Part shown: positions 47,490-59,460 of the stretch, piece after piece
Layout: each line of letters starts with the position of its first letter
Position numbering within the stretch: the stretch's first letter is position 1
Assembly: GCF_001039355.2 (NCBI RefSeq)
Contig: NW_019774947.1
Location: 186,001 to 250,000 of the forward strand
DNA from: Lingula anatina
Taxonomy: Eukaryota > Brachiopoda > Lingulata > Lingulida > Lingulidae
Direction: 5' to 3'
Length of the DNA stretch: 64,000 nucleotides
The notes under the pieces: generated by a model
Told to the model about the DNA's origin: nothing
What the model saw: only the letters and a program-made list of their open reading frames with translations
Database searches by the model: none
Made by a program: the position numbers and the translations under genes

Positions 47490-49360
47490 AAGTAAGTACC
47501 AGCGCATCCTCCCGTTTTTGTACCAGTCCTACGTTCCAATGCTTTCATTTTGGGGATAAGGCCGATTAGCTAGAATAACCTTTGTTTTGATTATTTCATC
47601 TAAGCTCCATGTTTTCAGGTCCATTTCTGGTCTGTTTCAGATAAACAGAGTGATGTAAGTGACATTAGTGGCGTCTACTAGGGGGTGTGCCGATAACATA
47701 ACTCATTTGCGGTGTTACCACGGCGTTACCAGACACCTAGGAAGTACCATGAATGGGAAAGAGGCTTTTCGAAATCCTTCCATAAAACGGGTACCTCATA
47801 TCCAAAACAATGACAGACGAGCCATTTTGCATGCTTCCCTATATCTTAGACTTGTCAGAAGGTATTTAACTATGAATACATGAATTGGCCGTGAAGCTAG
47901 ATTGTGATAGTTACTGATACGAAGCTCTACGTGCATACTGAAAGCAAACAGATATACTCTATACAATGTGATAAAAGGTGCGCACAGTTCATTGGGCACG
48001 TGTGTTAACACGCGTTATACATGTACATGTAACTGGATTGGGTCCAAGTACATTCCTCAACTTTTTTACTGCGTTGTAACAGTGAAAGATGAGACATAAT
48101 GCAACGGATATATGCAACAGAGCGGAAATTATGGTGCATCATCAGCTGTTTATCGGAAGATAACGATGCTGAACATCCTGAGACTTGATAATTAAATTGA
48201 GGAGACAAGTATCACTAACACACACACTGGGAATTAACACACTCGTGAAATCTTCCAAATTTGGGTGCTTACCAAGAGGCATGACTACACCCAGATATAA
48301 AATTACTCCTGGAATCGATATTACACTTGAGAGTAATTCACTTGCTCGAGGGGAAAAAGTACAAGAAATAATAAATGTTTTTGCTTGTCATGAGTAATTG
48401 ATAAGCAATAGGAGCTGACTTTGTTTTCAGTCCCCGTGAAACCAAGGTGCATACAAGGATGGAAATTATTTAACAGACAATGCTACATTGTGGAACTCCC
48501 AGAACTTTTCATGTATTGTATTTGAATCCAGTGTTTCTGTTTTATCAGTTGGAATTCAAAAATTGTAATTACTAACAGCACCAAAGTTGGGTGCTTATCG
48601 CTGGTGTATAGTGTGGTGTCGTGGACGTTTTATAAAATAATTGTTCGATTTTTGTTTAAATATAGAGCGGGTCCTAATTTAAATACAAGAGGTGATTTTT
48701 TTTTTTTTTTTTTTGTCATTTATGGTTAATTTTCCCTTTTAGTATGACATGTTTAGCCACACAGAAGAAAAATGATTAATAATATCGAAATGCTATGTAG
48801 AACTGGATAATCACTCAAGGATCTTTCCAAGCTTAATCCCCCTTATTTTTACAATAACTATTTTGAGACGCTTTTTGCAAATATCATCGGCCAATATGTG
48901 TGTTGCTTCGGAAATCTCTTGTTGTTTCATTGTTTACCTACAGCAGTATTCTGTTTTTATGAATATTTTTAAACAGTGCTAGAAACCTCTAACTTTGTAT
49001 TTTTATAGTATTTTGAACATTGATACACTGTTATTTGATTCGGTGTGTTTTTCATAGCTTTATAGAAAATTATGGTTCAAATTTGTTACTGCAAGATTAT
49101 ATGGGAGATTGAGTGATATGGTAGCCGATTAAAGATCTTATGTGAAGTGTTTTAGTTAAATATAACAAATTGTTCTTGCCAGTCATTTCATTTTTGTTTA
49201 GTGTAAACTGCTGATAACTTTTCTAGCTTACCGCAGTCCAATGAGAGTTACTGCGTTAATGATTTTCTTTTTGGTGCAAATTTTGTAGTATTTAATGTAG
49301 ATGTAGATATGCTAATATCTAAGTATTAATAAGGAATAAAACAACCGTTATGAAAATTAA
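47490..49360 (+). other. Spliced 3' UTR and poly(A) signal of the membrane-protein gene
   Basis: A strong donor (TAAAA|GTAAGTACC) begins 3 nt after the stop codon, at 47493. The best downstream acceptor is TTGTTTTCAG ending at 48430; another candidate ends near 47639. AATAAA occurs at 49335-49340. This gives a 3' UTR exon of about 930 bp. A stop codon so near the end of its exon is not expected to trigger nonsense-mediated decay by the 50-nt rule, because the junction would be only 3 nt downstream. Confidence 0.5.
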
Positions 49361-51252
49361 TCCATGAACGATGTCTGACTTGTTGTGTTTGTTGTCATGT
49401 GTAGAAGAATACAAAATGGATTGATTTTCTTTCAACTCGAGGAATAATTTCGAAATACTATATCAGAGTCCGAAATCCCGAAATACAAACGTGATACTTA
49501 CAAAAATCATGTTGTTTAACAGGTGTAAAGTATATGTTTTAATCAATCTTTAAATTAATTAATTAATTAATTAATTACATCATCTGTCAAAAGTTCTCAA
49601 AAACATGCAAAAAAAAAAAAAAACATTTCTGAGCCTAGCGATGAGTGAAATACAGAAAGGCTGTTGTCAGTATAACAGTTGGTTTTCTTCTTCCGATCAA
49701 GATAATTCGATTAAGTCGGAAATAAGGAGGTAGAGCGTTGTGGAGTTTTGATCCATCAGTTCTTTTATCAATTATAATTTTGGAGTGGAGACATGTCACC
49801 ACACAGAAACTCCTATAAAATGGCCATTGCCTCGCGTCTTCTTGGGCTTCGTGTTGGCTTTAAATGTTTTCCTGGGGGAGTGGGGGGTTGTCTGGCAGCC
49901 TCTAGAGGGTATGCCTTTAAAAAATATTCACTATGATGCGATTTCGCTCGTCTGGCAATTGTAGAGCAGATCATTAATTCCCCCTGAACTAGGATAGAAA
50001 AGTGACTTATTGTACCTGGGGTTGGCTAAGACTACTTTTACCGTAAGCGTGAAAAAGGTGACCAAACTGTGTTAGAGAAGCCAGAGATCTATTCACCATT
50101 TTATTCCGTCCTTAGCTTTGATTGCATGTCTAACTTAAAGCTGGTGGATATTTGGAATCTATTTATTCTCATCAGTAGGTTTGAAAGCATTTTGTTTCTA
50201 ATTCAGCTCCTCCTAATGTGACTTAATTATCTCGAACACTCACGAGAAAATAGACAATACCACAGTGTGATACTACTGTGTAAAAAAGTATGTAGAACAT
50301 TGTCGAAATGTATGTCTTTCCTCCACAAAACAATTATTTGGAAACACTCTTGGAATTTACGACAACCTTCAGCATTTCCCCAACGATATTAAGTAAGACG
50401 AGCGGGAATTAAAAGTGCGGTAATTTCACACATGGAGCCACTAACTTCAATGAGAATTACCACCTCCTCCTTCTCAGTGATGTAGGTACTACATGTACTG
50501 ATATGTAATGGGTACATGTGTACTGTTACTTCCACGAATGTCGTTGATAGAAAGCTCTATAATTAACTCAATATTTGCAGTTGCAGCTCTTAGCAAGCTC
50601 ATATTTACGTTTATGTCACTGGGATAAGTTATCTTTAACAAGATCAAATTCCACTCATTTCCTTTCCGTTTTTATCGACTCGCAATAAGTTGCTCTGGGT
50701 ATTTAATAAATATTGTTACACAAACAAAATAGCACAAACACCTATGAAACTGTTGAACAAGGGGGGGCGCAGTCGATCATACGGACTAAGATGTTTAGAA
50801 CCCCTTTTTGCTTGACCAGTCTTTGCCTGCAATCCAAGTATTTAAGATGCAGGGAAATGAACTTATTGGATTGGGGCCATGTGTTACATGTAATTCCTTG
50901 TCTTCACATGTAGGAGTTTCGTAAATGAATATCTAAAAAGCAAATACATGTACTAAGCGCTGTAACAACAACAACAATATTGAAAGGTTATCAACAGTTT
51001 TTTAATGTCAGTTGTTCTCACTTCGTTGAGCAGCTTAACGATGAAGTGTTGAACTTGCACGGGATTGCAGTTCTTTTCTTGGTGCAAAAAAGGATAGCAT
51101 TTCCTATATTCACAAACCGTGTAATGACTGAAAATTATCTAAAAAAAGACGGTACAGCGTGACACGTTCTGCCTTTAGTCTTACACGATTGTCTGGTACC
51201 GTACAAACAACAAATGAAGATGGCTTTTCTGTCAAATGGCCCACTTGCTTAA

Positions 51253-51404
51253 AACCCCCTTTACACTGGACGGCGTCGTTTCTGCGTCCTTTGTGCGACA
51301 ATAAAACTGGCGGTCGTAGAAAGGAGGCACAGGCATCGCTTTTACTCTCAAAAGGGGTCGTACTACGGGACGCAGAAAGGACGCCGTCCAGGGTAAAGGG
51401 GGTT
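51253..51404. mobile_element. 152-bp MITE-like element with 37-bp terminal inverted repeats
   Basis: 51253-51289 and 51368-51404 are inverted complements with about two mismatches (AACCCCCTTTAC and GGACGGCGTC blocks). The inner part also pairs partly (CGACCCCTTTT against the loop). The element is GC-richer than its surroundings. It makes a near-complete hairpin and has no coding capacity. Confidence 0.8.
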
Positions 51405-52351
51405 GAGTGATGATATATATAATAATTTTTGCGGTTTGGACCATTTCAAGAAAGAAGAAGAGTTTGCCACTGCTGGAGTAGTCTATTGCACTACAATAAC
51501 GTGGCATTTGAGACAAACAGCAACGTAACGTATTTGTCACCAAACACTAGCTTTCCAAATGTCAACGGGATGGGTTGGGGACACCAAAAAAAGTTGATTT
51601 TGCCCTATGTCTGATCACTGATCAAGATAATGAAATCTGTTGCCTGGTATGGAGTCAAGTCAAGCATCTGCTTGAGCTAGCATTTTTCACCATCAATTTC
51701 CTCCCGTTTTCTCCGAGGAAGGATCATTCAGCTCATTACATTACAGATAATACGGATAGCGTGCTTTTTAACATCCTTATGAATACTTGTAATAAAGATC
51801 TATTGATTTGTTGTGGAACTTTCGAGAAAGCTAGTTGCGTAAGGCTTACAAATTTTTTTTATCTCAACTGGTGAAATTCGACATTCAACGAGACAGGATG
51901 ACAATGAAGGTATGCCGTTCTGTTTTCCCGTTTCCGATTTTCGAGGACATTTTTGAAATAACTTTAATTCAAAAAAATACATTTACATAAATAAAATGTA
52001 AAATTGATGATAATTTAAGGTTATCATTATACTGCACTTTAAATGTTTTGGTTACAGTGGCGGTGGCTGATTGAGTGAGCAGTAAACAGTAAACGGCGTA
52101 TTTGTAGCAAAGTTTGCAGATTCTTTTAGGGGATGGAGGGGGTTAAGTCTATAAATTTGCGTTTCTGAATTTCAAGGTCGTAAGCACTTACAAGGGGTAT
52201 TATATATTTAGCTAAATTTTACGTCTTCAGTTTTGACATTCTGGGTATGTGTTAATAGATGTTCCTTTACTTTCAAAAATTGTGTTAAACATTTTTGTAA
52301 GTGCGAAGCGGGTTGCCGTCCGTTGATATTCTAAATCTTCTTCTTATTTTT

Positions 52352-52382
<31 letters not shown>

Positions 52383-54914
52383 TTGAAAAAAAGTTTTCAG
52401 TGGTTTTTTGTAGGCCTTTTGCTTGTGCAGTATAATTAATAAATAAAATTTGAAGGCAATTTCTGACCGTCTTCATTTTTCACCTTACAAATTGGTGATT
52501 GCCTTAGATTCTGAAAATATTCAATGTCTTGGGAGAAGCAATAAAGTCATTTGTGCTCAAATTCCAAGAACTATGCATTTCCGTTAAAAAACCGCAAGCA
52601 AGAACATTGCAGAGTTCGATTAATGGACCCGTGGTAAATACATGTACATCTCAACTGAATATATCTGGAAAAATGCCGGACTTCGTTTACCTATCCACAG
52701 TCATGTATTTACAGCCGGATACGTTTTTACCGTCCAGGCCCCAGTTTCTAGAAAGAACCCCCTTGATATTCGGTGTATCTTGTAGACCTGAGTACAGATT
52801 AGGTCAGAAAGCTTCGATAAGAGGTAAACGGCATAGGACAATTATTTTTGTACTTGCTGTTAAAACATACCATATTTATCTAGCATAACACCCCAAACTT
52901 GGGTTAGTTTGGTGTATGTGTACTTTACACCTTGTTAACTAACTGCTGTCCTGAATTATTATTTTTTATGATTACTACATGTAATGTTAAAAACCAATGT
53001 CCGTAACCGCGCAAATTTAGTAAAGGACGAAATTTAGGAAAATGCTATAAATCAGGTCACCGTTGTAAGCATCCCTATGGATATAACACTATTATTAAAT
53101 AAAACTTCCAAGATTCGTGATCAAAAATCTTCACGTAGGAATCGCTCTGGGGAAATCTAACAGAGACGACAATAGCCAGTTTCAATATTTGAGCACATAG
53201 CGTCACTTGGTCTGGAATTCCGTAAAGTTATCTGTCTCCCGGGACAGGTGTGTATAGCTTATGGCATTTGTAATAAATAGTGACATCTGATAAAGAAACA
53301 AACCAAGGAAACATGTTTAGTCTAGAAAAGAAGGCATCGCATCTACTAGAAAAATGAGGGCATTGCACCTGGAGTGTCTAATCTGGGCCTGTTATGACGG
53401 AATGTTCGCACTTTGCGCTTTTCAAGAACTGTCCCTTTATGTCCTTAAATGGACTTTTTTCCCTAGTGAGTTTGGAAAAATTGTTTGAAAAGGTTTATAA
53501 GCTGATCCCAGCCCCATGGTGCACCAGTAGCACAAACTCACGGAAAATTACCCCCCCCCCTCCCCCGGGAAATTCTTGTTCTTGTCCAAAAGATAAAATG
53601 TAAATTTCTAATACATGTACAGTAATAAGTGCCGCATGTAACTATTTTGAAGGTCACCAGAGGTGAAGGTCATGGCCTAATTTCACGGTAATTATGGGTG
53701 ATTTAATATCATTGTATTACAGAAAAAGATACCTTTAAGGCTTAGTTTTATGGACAAACTAGTTTCACACTGGGGAAAGACAATCTGCTACACAAAAATA
53801 ACCATGGTAGTATTAAAACTGTGTCTTATAAGCCATCAAGCCTGTAAATGAACGAACGTTTCGCAATGTATTTTTGGTTGAAATCGTGAGCTTCTTTTCT
53901 TTGCGCACAGTATTTACTACAGCTCTTACCCCTCGGAGGAGGTTTTTAGGCCTGCTTAATTGCAACAGCACTTCACAACTATCGCAATGGCGACTGCTTT
54001 CACTCTGGTCCGGAGTAAAAGAAAACTCAGGGTGTTTTTACTTTGAATCTATCGAACTACATGTAGCTACTGCGCACTAAGTCCACGGGAACTCTCGCTG
54101 AATGTAATCATATGAACTGATTAACACGCCTCCTCCTGAAGTTGGTTGGAACACTGAAAAACTAATGAATATTCGAGTAGGCCTACGTTGAAAACTAGCC
54201 GACTGGACATAAAGTGAGCTACTTAGTAGATTTCGAGTGATATCTTTAATAAACATAGTATTTATAAACACGAGGTTTTGTCTACTGTGCTTACCCGTCA
54301 GTTTGTCTTCATAATGGCGGAGCCTGATATCGCAGTGGTACATAGGTAGGCCCCATAGTGTACCTTGCCTGTGCCACGCCGCTACTTACAACGAAGATGT
54401 TTATATCTTTGTTGTTAATCATTGTCCTCGAAATAGTCCATTTTCATGAAGTTCCTATTTGTTGTCATGGAGCCAGTCATATGTGGACCCCTAGCACCGT
54501 ACAGTGCGTACTTTTGTGTCCGAGTGATCTGACTTGACACTGCACCGTATACTTGTATCTTTTGGTGACTGTGCCTAGTTCTTTAACTTTGCATTCTATC
54601 GAAAAAATGCTTTTGCCACGACTCACAAGTACATGGTTCACTCTATAGCGCACAATGTATGTCGTCATTCTACGATCTCCGTTGTACTATACCTTCCAAT
54701 CTTTTAATTGTAAGTGAAAAACTCCAGATTCTTTCAATTTATAATGGTATTTATTTCTTGCAAACGCACGTATTTTTTTCTCAGGGTTAAATTTAGATGT
54801 TTTTCAAATATATATTGCATTTCCTTACATTAGCGTTTATCTTCCTTGTGTTTGTTGCATATGGGATATTAAAAAGATAACGGCTAATTTTTCCCAGAAA
54901 CCAAGTTCATCCCT

Positions 54915-55245
54915 ACAGAAGTTTATTGCATAATATCATATTTTGAGCAATAGGACTAGAACAAGAAATTAATCTTTGAAATTAATTTCACAAGGGCATT
55001 TTGTTTTGATAAGCAAAATCCAATTATATTTATAAAAATGAAGGTAAGATTATTTAGATTTAATTGATATTTCTTTCAAAGCCCCCTACGGCATTTTGCA
55101 GAATAATCTTACTTATCCTTCACGACTGTTATTGGATTATATCATGTTTTGCACAATGGGGCGAGAAAATGAAATTGATCTTCGAAATTAATTTGACAAG
55201 GATATTTTGTTTTTATGAGCGCAAATCCAATTATGCAATAGTTAT
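54915..55245. repeat. Diverged ~110-bp direct duplication
   Basis: 54925-55030 and about 55130-55240 match in order: a block like ATATCATNTTTTG, then GAAATTAATTT and ACAAGG, then ATTTTGTTTT and AAATCCAATTAT. Spacing is about 205 bp. Both copies are AT-rich and noncoding. Confidence 0.6.
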
Positions 55246-55646
55246 TGAACATAAAGCACTGATAGACACAGACTGGCTGACGCATACGAGGAGATCATTG
55301 CGTAATCCTGGACTGGTAATAAAAAAGTACATCAGGCACCAAGTAATGTCAGAAATTGAAGGACCTGCCCAAAAGTATTCCTAGAAAAAAGTGGGACCCG
55401 TTTCTCAAAGAAAAATTATTTATGGAGAATGTTACATGTACAAGTACACCCAGAAAGATGACTACGTAAAGTTAACTTTGTAATTTTGATCTAAAAAGAT
55501 AGATGATCAGGACACACGAACTGGAATAGATCAGTGTCAAGCGATTTGCTAAAGAAATTCACTGATCTGAATACCAAGACACGAAAGATGCACATGTACA
55601 TGATCACGCTGCCAATAACAAAACCATATGGAGCACCAATTTTGAG

Positions 55647-55652
55647 TTTATT
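55647..55652 (-). other. Poly(A) signal, opsin gene
   Basis: AATAAA on the minus strand (TTTATT on plus) about 117 bases after the opsin stop codon. Confidence 0.5.
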
Positions 55653-55768
55653 GAGTAGGTTTAAGAATTATAATGACAAACCAGTCGCATATTAGTTATT
55701 GGCGCTTAGTTGGCCTTTTAGGGCAAACGTTTTGAGCCAACATTATTTTGCGCCACCTGCAACTGCCC

Positions 55769-58700
55769 TTAAACCTGTTCAACACTCGTTTGGGTCTTTT
55801 TCATAGGCGAGGTAGGCCTTGATTGAATCGACAAATAGATATTCCCGTTTTGAGATATCCTCTTATTTGAAGAGATGGAATCTGTGGTGAATAACCTCGG
55901 TCTTGATAGAGAACTATGGTCAGCGGATGGCGAACAAATGCTTCTTCTTACAGATAAAGAGTTTCGACCCCTGGAGTGGATGACGTCAAGTTCCTGCGCG
56001 AAACTGCTGCTCAGGTTGAAAAAACGGGCCGACAACCGGCCACATATTCGCCTTCGTCGTAATTCTCTCCGGAATCCTTGATGATAAAACGTATATATCA
56101 CTGGGTTATACATTGCTGAGGATTTAGCAAATATTACGGGAATACCGGCTGTTAGTGGACTGATTTGAGTGGCATCACCAAATGTTCCAATAAGGGCCAC
56201 TACGCTGTAAGGAATCCATGAGAGACAAAAGAGCAAAAGAATTACCATTGTCATTTTCACCACCTTCACCTCTGATTTCAAGGCCTTTTTCGTCCTGCAG
56301 TAAAAAAGTAATTTATTTGATGCGTGAACGTAGTAAAACACATTACAATAACACACTAGTATAACAAGGAACGGCACAACGAAACCACCAATGAACAATG
56401 CCAACACGAACAACCTGTTTTCTAAAGTTTGTGTCAAAAAGTCGAATGTACACGAAGTTCCTGTGCCCTCCAGAATGTACTGACCCCATCCGAAGATCGG
56501 CGGAAGGGTCCATAGGATAGAGTACAACCACGTGACTACAACGGAGACTGCTACTTGACGCCGGCTTCCTTTGGTGGGACAGGAACGCACGATGACTTTG
56601 TACCTCTCAAAAGCAATGGCGGCGATAGTGTTCATGGACATCAGACCAAATATCCCAACCACCATAGCATGGATATCACAACCTGAAGCAATGAAGGAAA
56701 TAATATTATGATTCTGACGCTTTGTATGTTTTCGCCAAATAAAAGGCACCCTAGTCCACAGGAAAATCCCAGAAAGTATTCCGACTAAGTGAAAAATCAA
56801 CCGAGACTTTGCATGATTAGGATGTACATGTAATGGTAGATAACATGTAGCAATGTGGCATGTCAACAAATAAAAGCTGTAAGAATTTTTTCAAGGAATT
56901 TTTTTCTGGTTGTTTTCTATGTAGTTCTGTTGAATTACAGTCTTTTTCATTCTCACAAGAGTGAGATGTCACCATATTTTGCGTGTTACTTTAATTTTTT
57001 TATTGTATATTTTAAAACGATCGCGACATGCCCGGCTCGTGAAGAGATAAAGCACCTGGTCTGAAATATTTAGTCAAGTATTACTGTACATGTTAACAAC
57101 ACTGAGGCGCATTGGAGTGCCGTAGATAAGAACCATACTTTATTATTACTTTTTTATTACTTATAGTGTTTCCACCATACAAAATGTATTGCTGAATAGT
57201 TACATATAACCCCACCTCAGCCAGTCTCACACGTTTTCTGGCTCCGTATGACGTCACAGAGTCATAATAACCTCGGATGAACCTCATTATTTCATCTTAC
57301 TAATTGGAACAACGATCACGTTTTTTGATTTATTACATATTTACTTTACAGAGTTAAGTCACACCTTTAGGTCTTGACGCAGATAATAAAACACGTGTTA
57401 ATAGCGATGTGGGCCTAGTCCCTGTGTGAACTCTTTTCAAATAGATATTCATTTGTAAATATGACATTTCCTTTTTTTACTTGAGCTACTTCACTGTTTT
57501 AGCTGAGTACTTCGCAGTTCTGGATATGTACTTCAAAGTTTTCGCTCTTGGCACAAGCTGTCAATAAAACACTTGTTAATGAAGACATCCTTCGCGTGTG
57601 ACTGTCATATATCTCCTTGTTTAGACAAGGACTTCGGTTAGTCATGTCCAAGATATATGTTATACTCAGCAGGCACCCAACGTTAGACAAATGTTGTATC
57701 TTAGTCGAAATTCAACGACTAAGTTTTAATCAGGCGGGCTAATGTTTGAGCCTCCTCTCAAAATAAATAAATATATAAGTAATTTTAGTTAAACAATATA
57801 ATGGAGGTAAGATCTTTCTGCGAAGCTCAGAGCGCAGTGCGTTAAACTTTGGTTGGCTCAGATCTGAGCTCTTTCTTGTTGTCCACAAATCGAATCCATA
57901 TATGAAAACTGCAGTCTGAAATTGATGCAAATTACCTCTTCTGTCTGTGTTCGATGCCAATTATATGGTTGAGCAAACTATCAGCTCAATTAGAAATTTC
58001 TAATCTGGACCTAAGTGGCGTCCTGTTCCGCCTGTGTTTGAAATAACACAAACATTGAACGACTCACATCACTGGGTGTTTTGAAGGTTTTGGCTCTGGG
58101 ACATTAGAGTAACTGAATTAGCGGGCAGCGTGCTGATCGCACTCTCCCATGTGAGTATTTAGCTGACAAATGCGCGTTGTTACGTGTCGTAAATCTGTTT
58201 AAAAACAACCTGATCAGTGTAATTCTATTTAATCCTATTTCACCTCGAAGCTTTCAGTTTTTTTTTCCTTTGGTTCCTGCTGGTTTTTGTGTAAATAATT
58301 CTAAATAAGTAGAAGTTCTGTCACAAGCTGTATCACTGGCTGATGTACGCGAGTGATGCAAACTTTTTAGCAGTTTTTTTTTTTGATAAACTTCATAATT
58401 TTTATATCGCATGCCCAAATGTATGCCACACTGAGTACTTTGTGAGGGGAGGTGGGGCACTACAAACATGTTTGAAATCACTACCAAATGCCCCTCAATC
58501 TGCTCTACACGTTACATTGTCCAATATTGTGACAGATGGTACGTATGGTATGGAGAGTACATGTAGTATTAGGTGATTGTATAATTCCCCGCCCAGGCCA
58601 GCTTGTAAATGGCATCTTGCGTAGACGGATTGCACACCATGAATCTGAATAAGACTGGAAGATGTTCTGTGCTGCACAAAGAATTAGATAATGGGATTTT

Positions 58701-59460
58701 TAAACACAAGCTAGTACTGTGCTACATCATCTGGCTTTGAGGGCAATAGACCTTATGCCTGTTTTAATCAGTATATTTGAAATTCAAATTAAAACACATT
58801 TTGTTGAAATATTTTTTTGTGAGCAAGTGATAGCTGAAAGGATATTATAAAAATGGAAAAGTAACAATATTGATAGACTCATGGTGGAAATTTAAAATCG
58901 CATGGATTCGATCCCAAAGAACCATGTTTGGGGTATTGGTTATTTCATTGATCTGATCCTCGGACTAGTTGGCGTATACCGGTACCTTGATCGACTTTTT
59001 TTTCATCTATTTAATCATCATCTTTAATTAATCTCTATTGTGTGCATTTTTACTAAGATATATAATAAAAACATTTATCTTCATGGAACCACTTTGGTCA
59101 AATCTGTTGTCATTCTGGAATTATTTACCAACTGTTCCTATAGTAGTCCTTTAGTATTCTATTTGACTTTACGGGAATTAATAATTCTATCGGACGTTCT
59201 ATAGAATTCCTATCTAGGACATATGTCCTCTGGGACCCTATGGAAAATTCCTCTAAGGCATTTCATGACTGTGCATACTTTGACACTTATATCGGACAAC
59301 CCACGCGCATACAGCATTGTCATCCTTACCTACTTTTCCAAAGACCCATTTCCCCTCCAGCGCAGCCACGGTCACCATGGGAACGGCCGTGGACATCATT
59401 AAATCGCTCCAGGAGAGATTAAGTATCAACATGTTTGCAGGCGTTCGAAGCGATGGAGAA
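55769..59460 (-). CDS. Opsin (rhabdomeric-like GPCR), partial: TM2 to C-terminus
   Basis: Light-sensing G-protein-coupled receptor that binds retinal through a lysine in TM7. Two exons are seen: 59460-59330 (TM2 and ECL1, LRTPANMLILNLSWSDLMMS, GKWVFGK) and 56682-55769 (TM3 to stop), joined in phase as V-G-C. Visible hallmarks: TM3 cysteine (C110 equivalent), ERY, ECL2 with the LEG glutamate counterion and SCTFDF cysteine, LSWIPY in TM6 (W265 equivalent), and FAKSSAMYNPVIY with the retinal lysine. ECL2 and TM6 look rhabdomeric, but the post-NPVIY tripeptide is HQG rather than HPK, the third cytoplasmic loop is short, and position 113 is His rather than Tyr or Glu. The first visible exon starts with the last base of a codon, so an N-terminus/TM1 exon is missing; none was found up to 64000. 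The tail has a Cys for palmitoylation and many Ser/Arg clusters. Subfamily unresolved. Confidence 0.9.
56683..59329 (-). other. Opsin intron between TM2 and TM3 exons
   Basis: A 2.65-kb intron with GTAAGG donor and TTGCTTCAG acceptor. It contains no supported gene. Near its 5' end (59134-59246) is the second copy of the AGGACATATGTCCT dispersed repeat. Confidence 0.6.
59134..59246. repeat. Dispersed repeat with palindrome AGGACATATGTCCT, copy 2
   Basis: Shares CTAGGACATATGTCCT and GGGACCCTAT with 38130-38292, preceded by loose tandem units such as TATAGAATTCCTAT. It lies about 85 bp past the opsin TM2 exon donor, on the same side of a donor as copy 1. Confidence 0.7.

Larger units (their letters stand above)
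49361..55646. other. Intergenic region between convergent genes
   Basis: AT-rich with no supported coding exon. It holds a (TTAA)n run near 49553-49577, a small inverted-repeat element (51253-51404), an (ATT)n tract (about 52360-52383), a C tract near 53550, and a local ~110-bp direct duplication (54920-55240). A 119-codon plus-strand frame at 52529-52888 has no recognisable features. Confidence 0.45.

Noticed and set aside
52529-52888. 119-codon plus-strand frame
   Set aside because: No family resemblance, no start or splice context and AT-rich codon use like the surrounding noncoding DNA.
58885-58915. tRNA-like B box (GGATTCGATCCC)
   Set aside because: No matching A box or cloverleaf could be drawn nearby.
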